DNA of 11,828 bases, taken from assembly GCA_937873245.1 (NCBI GenBank), contig CALMVY010000233.1, positions 1 through 11,828 of the forward strand, given 5' to 3'. The notes beneath the pieces were generated by a model, which was not told the DNA's origin, did no database searches, and was given only the letters and a program-made list of their open reading frames with translations. Made by a program: the position numbers and the translations under genes. The stretch's first letter is position 1. The number at the start of each line of letters is the position of its first letter. Of the stretch, positions 1 through 6,571 are shown in pieces. Source of the DNA: an uncultured Arthrobacter sp. GTDB taxonomy: Bacteria > Actinomycetota > Actinomycetes > Actinomycetales > Micrococcaceae.

Positions 1-2
1 GC

Positions 3-389
3 CTGGCCCGTTCCGTCCGGGATGCCCACGAAATTGCAGATGACCTCGCTAACCGCGGAATCAAACTCAGCATCGGGGGCTCCGTCCATGACCCCGTTGA
101 CCCGATGGGCAAGCTGCTGTTCAACGTGTTGGCGATGATCTCCGAGTTCGAAGCCGACCTCATCCGCATGCGCACCCGTGAAGGAATGAAGGTTGCCAAG
201 GCCAAGGGCCGGCTACGAGGGAAACAGCCGAAACTCACCGTCAAACAGGAAAACCATCTACTCGAGCTACACGCAGCGGGGGGATACAGCAAGGCAGAGC
301 TGGCCGAGCTGTTTGGCGTCGGTCGCTCCACGGTCTACCGGGCAATTGAACGCGGGCAACGCAGGACGGCCGAACCAAAACGCCCCTAA
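3..389 (+). CDS. Serine recombinase (resolvase/invertase family), C-terminal part, cut by window edge
   Basis: The reading frame is open from the first bases and ends at TAA 387-389, giving the last 128 residues. The N-terminal catalytic part with the nucleophilic serine lies outside the window. Visible is the end of the resolvase catalytic domain (LARSVRDAHEIADDL, then DPMGKLLFNVLAMISEFEAD), the long E-helix segment LIRMRTREGMKVAKAKGR, and a C-terminal helix-turn-helix of the HTH_7 type (YSKAELAELFGVGRSTVYRAI). This layout matches small Hin/Tn3-resolvase-type enzymes of about 190 residues, which cut and rejoin DNA at short inverted sites through a phosphoserine link. The region is less GC-rich than the rest of the window, and repeats follow the gene at once, which fits a mobile element. 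Whether it is a resolvase or an invertase cannot be told from this fragment. Confidence 0.9.
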   Translation: MARSVRDAHEIADDLANRGIKLSIGGSVHDPVDPMGKLLFNVLAMISEFEADLIRMRTREGMKVAKAKGRLRGKQPKLTVKQENHLLELHAAGGYSKAELAELFGVGRSTVYRAIERGQRRTAEPKRP

Positions 390-430
390 GAATCATTGTG
401 GATAGGAGTGCTGAGCGAGAGCTGCGGAGC

Positions 431-475
431 GTGCAGGGCAGTACTGAAAATTTAGCGCTCAATACTGGCCTGCAC
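431..475. repeat. Imperfect 15-bp inverted repeat downstream of the recombinase
   Basis: GTGCAGGGCAGTACT at 431-445 is mirrored by AATACTGGCCTGCAC at 461-475, matching at 13 of 15 positions, with a 15-bp centre. The size (45 bp overall) and position 40 bp after a serine recombinase suit a binding site for a recombinase or transposase dimer. It could equally be part of an insertion-sequence end. It does not look like a terminator: there is no T-run. Confidence 0.55.
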
Positions 476-520
476 AACCGTGGAAACACGCGGGACGCAG
501 TGCAGGGGATTACTGAAAAT
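431..520. repeat. Direct repeat pair, possible remnant of a mobile-element end or recombination site
   Basis: The motif GTGCAGG followed 5 bases later by ACTGAAAAT occurs at 431-451 and again at 500-520 in the same orientation. The two 21-bp copies match at 19 positions and start 69 bp apart. A third, inverted copy of the first 15 bases lies between them. The word ATTGTGG also occurs on both sides (395-401 and 532-538). Multiple short repeats ending in CTGAAAAT are reminiscent of IS21-family termini, which carry repeated transposase sites, and also of resolvase subsites. I see no transposase gene, so a mobile-element origin is inferred. Confidence 0.45.
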
Positions 521-572
521 GCCAGGAAGTTATTGTGGCGGTATCCGTCGACACTGAGGAAGGTGCGTCGGC

Positions 573-1286
573 TTAGTTTTGCCTCCAGCGGTATTCGTTC
601 TCCGGCCGGCCCGGTGCGCCGTAACGGGCCGTCCGGGTGACCGTGCCGGCGTCGGCGAGGTATTCCAGGTACCGCCGAGCAGTCACCCGGGACATGCCCA
701 GGGCATTCATGACCTCGCTGGCCGACACGGCACCGGATTGCTGCTTCATGAAGTCCTGCACAGAGTCCAGGGTGGACGCTGCCAGGCCCTTGGGCAACGG
801 CAGCTCGGAGGGGGCCCGCAGGCTCGCGAAGGCCTGGTCCACGTCGCTCTGCGAGGCTCCGGGACCGGCCTGGCCGGCGGCGGGGGAGGCCAGTTGCTCC
901 CGGAAAAGCCGGTAGCTGGTGAGCTTGTCCGCGAACGTGGCGAAGGTGAAGGGCTTGATCAGGTACTGGACCACCCCGGTGGCCACCGCGCTGCGCACAA
1001 TGTTCAGCTCCCGGACGGCCGTGATGGCGATGATGTCCGCGAACAACCCGGCGGCACGCATGCGCCGTGCGATGTCCAGGCCGTGCAGGTCCGGCAGGTT
1101 CATGTCCAGCAGCACCAGCTCCACGGGCGTGCCCGCCGCCGCGAAGTCCGTCATCAGCCGGAGCGCGGACTGTCCGTCCGGGGCGGAACCGGCCAGCGTG
1201 AACCCCTCCAGCCTGCCGACGTAGGCGGCGTGGGCTGCCGCGGCGATGGGCTCGTCCTCGACGACGAGTACACGGATATCGCTCAT
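573..1286 (-). CDS. Two-component response regulator, CitB/DcuR family
   Basis: This 237-residue protein has an N-terminal receiver domain (residues 1 to about 120) with acidic pocket VVEDEP (E10, D11), phosphoacceptor D61 in LLLDMNLPD, switch residue T89 and the conserved lysine K111 in the KP motif. A linker follows, then a C-terminal winged helix (about 165-237; SASEVMNALGMSRVTARRYLEYL) of the type seen in CitB, DcuR and DctR rather than OmpR or NarL. Phosphorylated by its partner kinase, it should bind DNA and activate carboxylate transport genes. The ATG at 1284-1286 has a strong ribosome site, GAGGGA, about five bases upstream, inside the 3' end of the kinase gene. The two genes overlap by 4 bp (ATGA), so they are co-translated. 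The natural target is the divergent dctA gene. Confidence 0.93.
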   Translation of the reverse strand: MSDIRVLVVEDEPIAAAAHAAYVGRLEGFTLAGSAPDGQSALRLMTDFAAAGTPVELVLLDMNLPDLHGLDIARRMRAAGLFADIIAITAVRELNIVRSAVATGVVQYLIKPFTFATFADKLTSYRLFREQLASPAAGQAGPGASQSDVDQAFASLRAPSELPLPKGLAASTLDSVQDFMKQQSGAVSASEVMNALGMSRVTARRYLEYLADAGTVTRTARYGAPGRPENEYRWRQN

Positions 1287-3031
1287 TGCTGTCCCTCAGT
1301 GGTCAGTGATGCCGCCGGCGATGTCCGCGCTGGCGGCAGTTCGGCGGCCGGCGATGTCGGCGCCAATGCCGCGGGCGACGTTGGCAGCGTGACCCGGAAC
1401 AGCGCCCCGGCCGGGCTCGTGATTGTCATGGTACCGCCGAGCCGCTGCACGGCCTGGCGGACCAGCGCCAGACCGAGGCCCCGCCCGAACGGCCCCGGCG
1501 ATTTGGTGCTGAAGCCGTGCCGGAAGATGTCGTCCACGGCCTGCGGATCGATCCCCGGCCCGCTGTCCTCCACCGAGATCTCCAGGGCGCCGGCGGACGC
1601 CTCCACCGTGAGCTCCACGAGCCTCGGCGCCGGGGCCTCGGCCGCGGCGTCGATGGCGTTGTCCAGCAGGTTGCCCAGGATCGCGACGAGGTCCTGCACC
1701 GCCAGCCCGGTCACAGGAGCGGGCCCATGCCCCTTCCCGCCGGTGTTCAGGCTCAGTTCGACGCCCCGCTCGTGGGCCTCGGCGGCCTTGCCCATGATGA
1801 GCGCGCCCAGGACGGGCTCTTCGATGGAGCTCACGAGGTCGTCGGTGAGCCGCTGGCTGAGCTCAAGGTCCTGGGTGGCGAAAGCCAGGGCTTCGGCGCC
1901 GCGTCCCAGTTCCATGAGGGAGACGATCGTGTGCAGCCGGTTGGCGTGCTCATGCGTCTGGGCGCGGAGGGCATCGGAGAGCGTGCGCATGGTTTCCAGC
2001 TCGCTGCCGAGGGACTCGATTTCGGTGCGGTCGCGGATCGTTGCCACGGTCCCGTACACGGCGCCCGAGCGTCCCGCGGCGGAGCCGGGCCCGACGGCCG
2101 GACCCTGGTTCACCACGAGAATCCGCGAGCCGGTCAGGTGGATCTCGTCGAGCGCGGTACGGCCCGATTCGAACAGTTCGCGGAGGCTGGGAGCCAGGGG
2201 GAGTTCCGCGAGCGACGGCGCCTCCCGGCGCCCGCCGTCGGCCGCTGCTCCGTCGCCGTCGGCCGAATCTTCGACGTCGGCCGTGCGGGGCGCGAGGCCC
2301 AGCAGTTCGGCGGCCTGGTCGTTGTACATCACCACTTTGCCCTTGGGATCGATCAGGATGACGCCTTCGCGGACCGAGTGGAGGACCGATTCGTAGTAGG
2401 CGAAGAGCTGCGCGAGCTGTTCGGGACCCCAGCCGCGGGTGACCTGGCGCAGGTACCGGCCCAGCAGCCACGATGCCGCTGATCCGCCCGCCAGCAGGGC
2501 CAGGCCGATGGCCAACAGCGCCGGCAGCCTGCCGGAGACGGCGATGTCCACGGTGCGGACGGTCACCCCGGCCGCGACGAGCGCCCGCACCGTGCCGTCC
2601 GCGTCCTTGACCGGGGCGATGGTGCGCACGGAGGGGCCCAGGGTGCCGGACGTGATCTCGGTGAAGACCTGGCCGTTCAGGGCAGCATCGATGGAACCGA
2701 TATAGGGCTTGCCGAGTTCCTCCTGCCGGGGATGGGTCCAGCGGGTGCGGTCCGGCGCCATGATCGTGATGAAATCCGCGTCCGCGTCCGCCATGACCTT
2801 CAGGGCGTACGGCTGCAGCAGGGACGTAGGATCCGCGGTGCCCGCCGCGTCCAGCACGAGGGGGTTGTCCGCCATGGTGGTCGCGACGGCGGCCATCCGC
2901 CGGCCCGCCTCGTCATAGGCCTGGTCCCGGGCATCGACGAACGTGGCCGTGCCGACGACGGCCGTCAGGGACAGCATGAACAGCAGGTGGGCCACGAACA
3001 GCCGTCGGGCGATGCTCCAGCGGTGGATCAT
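1283..3031 (-). CDS. Sensor histidine kinase, CitA/DcuS family (C4-dicarboxylate or citrate sensor)
   Basis: From the ATG at 3031 the protein has 582 residues. In order: membrane helix 1 (about 10-32); an extracytoplasmic PDC sensor domain (about 33-168); membrane helix 2 (about 170-192); a cytoplasmic PAS domain starting at YYESVLHSVREGVILID; a dimerisation segment with phosphoacceptor His360 in RAQTHEHANRLHT, the pattern typical of this family; then an ATPase domain with N-box NLLDNAIDAA, DSGPGID and GRGLGLALV. Within the sensor domain, RWTHP and LGPSVR match positions that bind the carboxylate ligand in E. coli DcuS. An in-frame TTG at 3061 would add ten residues, but only the ATG at 3031 has a good ribosome site (GGAAGG). 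It overlaps the response regulator by 4 bp and diverges from dctA, so it should report external dicarboxylate. The PAS domain carries an acidic low-complexity loop. Confidence 0.93.
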   Translation of the reverse strand: MIHRWSIARRLFVAHLLFMLSLTAVVGTATFVDARDQAYDEAGRRMAAVATTMADNPLVLDAAGTADPTSLLQPYALKVMADADADFITIMAPDRTRWTHPRQEELGKPYIGSIDAALNGQVFTEITSGTLGPSVRTIAPVKDADGTVRALVAAGVTVRTVDIAVSGRLPALLAIGLALLAGGSAASWLLGRYLRQVTRGWGPEQLAQLFAYYESVLHSVREGVILIDPKGKVVMYNDQAAELLGLAPRTADVEDSADGDGAAADGGRREAPSLAELPLAPSLRELFESGRTALDEIHLTGSRILVVNQGPAVGPGSAAGRSGAVYGTVATIRDRTEIESLGSELETMRTLSDALRAQTHEHANRLHTIVSLMELGRGAEALAFATQDLELSQRLTDDLVSSIEEPVLGALIMGKAAEAHERGVELSLNTGGKGHGPAPVTGLAVQDLVAILGNLLDNAIDAAAEAPAPRLVELTVEASAGALEISVEDSGPGIDPQAVDDIFRHGFSTKSPGPFGRGLGLALVRQAVQRLGGTMTITSPAGALFRVTLPTSPAALAPTSPAAELPPARTSPAASLTTEGQQ

Positions 3032-3048
3032 CAACACCTTCCATGACC

Positions 3049-3077
3049 AATATGAACGCAAGGGTGATGCGCGTCAC
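3049..3077 (-). promoter_or_regulatory. Candidate promoter of the kinase-regulator operon
   Basis: Read on the minus strand, GTGACG (3072-3077) and CATATT (3049-3054) are spaced by 17 bases. Each matches the sigma-70 hexamers at four of six positions. They lie 18 bases or more upstream of the chosen ATG. The -35 hexamer overlaps the CRP-like palindrome. The assignment is by eye and tentative. Confidence 0.35.
3064..3077. promoter_or_regulatory. CRP/FNR-family-like operator (GTGA-N6-TCAC) between the kinase gene and dctA
   Basis: GTGATGCGCGTCAC is a near-perfect palindrome (12 of 14 positions equal their reverse complement) with exactly the half-site spacing of CRP and GlxR-type boxes, TGTGA-N6-TCACA. 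It lies 33 bp upstream of the kinase ATG and 92 bp upstream of the dctA ATG, so it could act on both genes. E. coli dctA is known to be CRP-controlled. Use of the same logic here is an inference. Confidence 0.5.
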
Positions 3078-3169
3078 GCCATCCCCAATGATGGTGGAAC
3101 ACGCAGAACGGACGCGATGGGCCCACAGGCTGGGCACCACCGACATCCAGCCTATCCAAGGAGAACACC

Positions 3170-4537
3170 ATGGCCTCTCAACGAGGAGAGTCGGCGGCAT
3201 TGGCCGCGGCGCCGGTCAAGAAGCGCAAGGGGCTCGACAAGTCCCATTATCTTTACATCGCGGTCATCGCCGCCGTTATCCTCGGCGCCCTCGTCGGGCT
3301 GCTTTTCCCCGAGTTCGCCAAATCCCTGAAGCCCCTCGGCGACGGGTTCATCAAACTCATCAAGATGATGATCGGCCCGGTCATCTTCTGCACCATCGTG
3401 CTGGGCATCGGTTCGATCGCCAAGGCGGCCACGGTCGGCAAGGTCGGCGGACTGGCGCTGGGCTACTTCATGGTGATGTCCACCTTCGCGCTGGCCATCG
3501 GCCTTGTGGTCGGCAACCTGATCCACCCGGGCGAGGGCCTTAAGCTGGCCCCCTACGATCCGAGCAAGAAGGCCGCCACGGACAGCACCGTCGACTTCCT
3601 GCTCGGCATCATCCCCGGCGACATCCCGGTCCTGCCGACCCTGCTCGCCGCGCTCCTGGTTGGCTTCGCCCTCCAGCAGATGGGCCCGCAGGGCGCCCCG
3701 ATCCTCAAGGCTGTCGGCTACGGCCAGGCTCTGGTGTTCCGCATCCTGGTCATGATCATGTGGCTGGCCCCGGTCGGCGCGTTCGGTGCGATCGCCGCCG
3801 TCGTCGGTGCCACCGGCATGCAGGCCATCCTCAGCATGGCGACCCTGATGGGCGCGTTCTACGTCACCTGCGCCCTGTTCATCGTGGTGATCCTCGGCGG
3901 CCTGCTCAAGGTCGTCGCCGGCCTCAACATCTTCCGCCTGATGAAGTACCTCGGCCGCGAATACCTGCTGATCTTCTCCACCTCATCCTCCGAAGCCGCC
4001 CTGCCGCGCCTGATCGCGAAGATGGAACACCTGGGCGTGTCCAAGCCGGTCGTCGGCGTCACGGTCCCCACCGGCTACTCGTTCAACCTCGACGGCACCG
4101 CCATCTACCTGACCATGGCGTCCCTGTTCGTCGCCAACGCCATGGGCACCCCGCTGGACCTCGGCGCCCAGGTGTCCCTGCTGATCTTCATGATCATCGC
4201 CTCCAAGGGCGCCGCCGGTGTCACCGGCGCCGGCCTGGCCACCCTGGCTGCCGGCCTCCAGGCCCACAAGCCGGAACTGCTCGGCGGCGTCGGCATGATC
4301 GTCGGAATCGACCGGTTCATGTCCGAGGCCCGCGCCCTGACCAACTTCACCGGCAACGCCGTTGCCACCGTGCTGATCGGCACCTGGGTCAAGGAGATCG
4401 ACGGCGGACAGGTCGAGCGTGTCCTCGCCGGCAGCGAACCCTTCGACGAGCAGACCATGATCGCCGGCCACGGTGCTCATGATGCTGCCCCGGAAGCGGC
4501 CTCCGAGCCCGCCCGCCCGGTTCTGGCGAACGCCTGA
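3170..4537 (+). CDS. dctA: C4-dicarboxylate:cation symporter DctA (DAACS family)
   Basis: This 455-residue inner-membrane transporter takes up succinate, fumarate or malate with cations. After a basic cytoplasmic N-terminus (VKKRK) come eight predicted helices. Family signatures are all present: serine-rich hairpin 1 FSTSSSEAALP (269-279), helix 7 GYSFNLDGTAIYLT (302-315), hairpin 2 SKGAAGVTGAG (345-355), and helix 8 GIDRFMSEARALTNFTGN (379-396), the last three nearly as in E. coli DctA. Compared with my memory of the E. coli protein, about seven residues are missing after IIPGD near residue 150. The C-terminal tail is Ala/Glu/Pro-rich. The ATG has a strong site AAGGAG at 3158-3163, six bases away. 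A short inverted repeat, CCATC-N6-GATGG (3079-3094), lies in its leader and could be a regulator site. The neighbouring sensor pair and the following terminator suggest a self-contained, induced single-gene transcript. Confidence 0.96.
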   Translation: MASQRGESAALAAAPVKKRKGLDKSHYLYIAVIAAVILGALVGLLFPEFAKSLKPLGDGFIKLIKMMIGPVIFCTIVLGIGSIAKAATVGKVGGLALGYFMVMSTFALAIGLVVGNLIHPGEGLKLAPYDPSKKAATDSTVDFLLGIIPGDIPVLPTLLAALLVGFALQQMGPQGAPILKAVGYGQALVFRILVMIMWLAPVGAFGAIAAVVGATGMQAILSMATLMGAFYVTCALFIVVILGGLLKVVAGLNIFRLMKYLGREYLLIFSTSSSEAALPRLIAKMEHLGVSKPVVGVTVPTGYSFNLDGTAIYLTMASLFVANAMGTPLDLGAQVSLLIFMIIASKGAAGVTGAGLATLAAGLQAHKPELLGGVGMIVGIDRFMSEARALTNFTGNAVATVLIGTWVKEIDGGQVERVLAGSEPFDEQTMIAGHGAHDAAPEAASEPARPVLANA

Positions 4538-4556
4538 TTCACAGCACCACTGACGA

Positions 4557-4596
4557 GAAACCGCCCGGACGCCTCCAAGCGTCCGGGCGGTTTCTT
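4557..4596 (+). terminator. Strong intrinsic terminator of dctA
   Basis: A perfect 16-bp stem (GAAACCGCCCGGACGC at 4557-4572 pairs with 4579-4594) closes a six-base loop and ends in TTTCTT. It starts 20 bp after the dctA stop codon and separates the dct module from the ParA-like operon. Confidence 0.92.
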
Positions 4597-4658
4597 GCAC
4601 CGGTTCTTGCGCCGGAAGAGCAACCTTCGACTTCTACCAGAAGGTTGAGGCTCAAATA

Positions 4659-4689
4659 TTGCCCGCTGTCAAGGTCCGTGGAATACCGT
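4659..4689 (+). promoter_or_regulatory. Candidate promoter of the ParA-scpAB operon
   Basis: TTGCCC at 4659-4664 could be a -35 element, with AATACC (4682-4687, spacer 17) or TACCGT (4684-4689, fitting the actinobacterial TANNNT pattern) as the -10. An 11-bp palindrome lies directly upstream at 4645-4655 and could be an operator. The match is weak and judged by eye. Confidence 0.3.
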
Positions 4690-4723
4690 GTCGGGCGCTG
4701 TAACCTTGGGAGGAATAAGCTCG

Positions 4724-4762
4724 GCTTGATCTCCACGGCAACTCCAACGGAAGAGATCAAGC
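4724..4762. repeat. Perfect 10-bp inverted repeat in the ParA leader
   Basis: GCTTGATCTC (4724-4733) and GAGATCAAGC (4753-4762) are exact reverse complements separated by 19 bases. The left arm covers the TTG that could start a 15-codon frame and sits just after the GGGAGGAA ribosome-site-like sequence. No T-run follows, so it is more likely an RNA leader hairpin or an operator than a terminator. Confidence 0.5.
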
Positions 4763-4800
4763 AGGCAATATGAAGCACGACCATCACCGTCATCGAAAGT

Positions 4801-5712
4801 GTGGATAGATACGTGAGCAGCGAACAGGGTTCAGCAACTCTGGAAGGCACCGAACTCGATCTGGAAGACGCCGTCATGGGCCCCACCGGGCGCCCTCAAC
4901 GCGACTTTCCGGAGCCCGCGCCGCTGTCATCCCACGGCCCCGCGCGGGTCATCGCCATGGTCAACCAGAAGGGCGGGGTGGGTAAGACCACCTCCACCAT
5001 CAACCTTGCCGCCGCGCTTGCCGAATACGGCCGCCGCGTGCTCCTCGTCGATTTCGACCCGCAGGGCGCCCTCTCCGCCGGCCTCGGCATCAACCCCCAC
5101 GAACTGGATCTCACGGTCTACAACGTTCTGATGGACCGCAAGGTCGACATCCGCGACGCCATCCACAAGACCGGCGTCGAGAACGTTGACCTGCTCCCGG
5201 CCAACATCGACCTCTCCGCCGCGGAAGTCCAGCTCGTCAACGAAGTTGCCCGCGAACAGGTGCTGGACCGGGCCCTCAAGAAGGTCGAGGACGATTATGA
5301 CGTCGTCCTGATCGACTGCCAGCCCTCACTCGGCCTGCTCACCGTCAACGCGCTGACCGCCGCCCACGGCGTGATCATCCCGCTCATCTGCGAGTTCTTC
5401 GCCCTTCGCGCCGTCGCGCTGCTCGTGGAGACCATCGACAAGGTCCAGGACCGCCTGAATCCCCGGCTGCAGGTCGACGGCGTGCTCGCCACCATGTACG
5501 ACGCCCGTACGCTGCACAGCCGCGAGGTGATCTCCCGCCTGGTGGAGGCCTTCGGGGACAAGGTCTTCGAGACCGTCATCAAGCGGTCCATCAAGTTTGC
5601 GGACGCCACCGTCGCCGCCGAGCCGATCACCAGCTACGCCGGCAACCACATCGGCGCGGACGCCTACCGCAACCTCGCCAAAGAGCTCATTTCGCGCGGC
5701 GGCGCGCCCTAG
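4801..5712 (+). CDS. ParA/Soj-family chromosome-partitioning ATPase
   Basis: Counting from the GTG at 4801 the protein has 303 residues. An acidic N-terminal segment of about 48 residues precedes a deviant Walker A motif KGGVGKTT (57-64) with the signature lysine of ParA/MinD ATPases. Walker A' VDFDPQG (83-89) and Walker B VVLIDCQPS (168-176) follow. ParA ATPases bind DNA in the ATP state and position chromosomes or other cargo. No ParB gene accompanies it. Instead it precedes scpA and scpB, as does the ParA-like protein Rv1708 in M. tuberculosis. That suggests it is a ParA-like accessory of the SMC-ScpAB system and not the origin-proximal ParA. The start is uncertain: GTG 4801 and GTG 4813 (giving MSSEQG) both have weak ribosome sites. 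scpA begins seven bases after its stop. Confidence 0.93.
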   Translation: MDRYVSSEQGSATLEGTELDLEDAVMGPTGRPQRDFPEPAPLSSHGPARVIAMVNQKGGVGKTTSTINLAAALAEYGRRVLLVDFDPQGALSAGLGINPHELDLTVYNVLMDRKVDIRDAIHKTGVENVDLLPANIDLSAAEVQLVNEVAREQVLDRALKKVEDDYDVVLIDCQPSLGLLTVNALTAAHGVIIPLICEFFALRAVALLVETIDKVQDRLNPRLQVDGVLATMYDARTLHSREVISRLVEAFGDKVFETVIKRSIKFADATVAAEPITSYAGNHIGADAYRNLAKELISRGGAP

Positions 5713-5719
5713 CAGGATC

Positions 5720-6571
5720 GTGGCGCAAACAGGCCCGCCCACGGTGGAGCCGGAAGCCCCCGCCGGGAAGAAGCCCGGCTTCGAGGTCCGGCTTGCCAAC
5801 TTCACCGGCCCCTTCGATCTGCTGCTTGGCCTGATTTCCAAGCACCAGCTGGACATCACCGAGGTGGCGCTGTCCACCGTCACGGACGAATTCATCAAGT
5901 ACATCAAGGGCCTGCAGCAACTGGGCGAGGAGTGGGCCCTTGATGAGGCCAGCGAATTCCTCGTCATTGCCGCCACCTTGCTGGACCTCAAGGCGGCCCG
6001 GTTGTTGCCTGCCGGCGAGGTTGAGGACGAGGAAGACATCGCCCTGTTGGAGGCCCGTGACCTGCTCTTCGCCCGGCTCCTGCAGTACAAGGCGTTCAAG
6101 CAGGTGGCGGGCATGATGGGGTCCACCCTCGAGCTTGAGGCCGGCCGGTATCCGCGGCAGGTCGCCCTGGAAGGCCACTTCGCGGCGCTGCTGCCCGAAC
6201 TCCTCTGGCGGCACACCCCGCAGCAGTTCGCGGCCCTCGCCGCGGCCGCGCTCAAGCCCAAGGAAGCCGCACCAACCGAGGTCGGCCTCGCCCACCTTCA
6301 CGGCACCCCGGTCAGCGTCAAGGAGCAGGCCGAGCTCCTGGGCCACCGGCTCCAGCCCGGCACCCCACTGACTTTCCGGGCGCTGATCGCCGACGCCGAA
6401 TCCACCCTCGTCGTCGTGGCACGCTTCCTGGCGCTCCTGGAGCTGTTCCGGGACAAGGCCGTGGCCTTCGAACAGCTGCTCCCGCTGGGGGACCTGACGG
6501 TCCGCTGGACCGCCGACGGGGACGCCTGGAGCAGCGAGAACCTGAGTGAAGAATACGAGGAGCAGCCGTGA
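5720..6571 (+). CDS. scpA: Segregation and condensation protein ScpA (kleisin)
   Basis: ScpA is the kleisin subunit that bridges the SMC ATPase heads and, with ScpB, helps load and run the bacterial condensin that organises and segregates the chromosome. The 283-residue protein starts, after a short tail, with the family's hallmark FEVRLANFTGPFDLLLGLISKHQLDITEV, followed by DEASEFLVIAATLLDLKAARLLP, the helical N-terminal SMC-binding region. The C-terminal winged helix, which contacts the SMC cap, is seen as TFRALIADAESTLVVVARFLALLELFRDKAVAFEQ. I chose GTG 5720 because it lies just after the upstream stop, is preceded by AGGA, and gives the usual start distance; the frame is open further upstream but inside the ParA-like gene. 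It overlaps scpB by 4 bp (GTGA). Confidence 0.95.
   Translation: MAQTGPPTVEPEAPAGKKPGFEVRLANFTGPFDLLLGLISKHQLDITEVALSTVTDEFIKYIKGLQQLGEEWALDEASEFLVIAATLLDLKAARLLPAGEVEDEEDIALLEARDLLFARLLQYKAFKQVAGMMGSTLELEAGRYPRQVALEGHFAALLPELLWRHTPQQFAALAAAALKPKEAAPTEVGLAHLHGTPVSVKEQAELLGHRLQPGTPLTFRALIADAESTLVVVARFLALLELFRDKAVAFEQLLPLGDLTVRWTADGDAWSSENLSEEYEEQP

Larger units (their letters stand above)
4597..4800 (+). other. Leader region of the ParA-like gene, no confident gene
   Basis: These 204 bases hold several small structures. A 12-bp unit TTCTTGC-N-CCGG is tandemly duplicated at 4592-4615. CAACCTTC at 4621-4628 is mirrored by GAAGGTTG at 4640-4647. TTGAGGCTCAA (4645-4655) is an 11-bp palindrome. 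A strong ribosome-site-like GGGAGGAA (4708-4715) has no well-spaced ATG or GTG: a TTG at 4726 would start a 15-codon frame that overlaps by 4 bp (ATGA) a 12-codon frame at 4770-4808. That second frame contains four histidines. These may be leader peptides or chance. Confidence 0.4.

Noticed and set aside
431..520. CRISPR-like array
   Set aside because: Only two imperfect direct copies, no regular spacers and no cas genes.
398..640. An 80-codon plus-strand frame after the recombinase
   Set aside because: It runs through the repeat cluster and into the 3' end of the response regulator gene, has no recognisable domain and no convincing ribosome site.
579..2396. A 605-codon open frame on the plus strand opposite the response regulator and kinase genes
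   Set aside because: Its translation is low-complexity and lacks any domain, while the minus-strand genes have complete family motifs. Long antisense frames are common in GC-rich coding DNA.
3032..3061. TTG at 3061 as the kinase start
   Set aside because: No ribosome site precedes it, whereas GGAAGG lies five bases before the ATG at 3031, and the extra residues add no conserved sequence.
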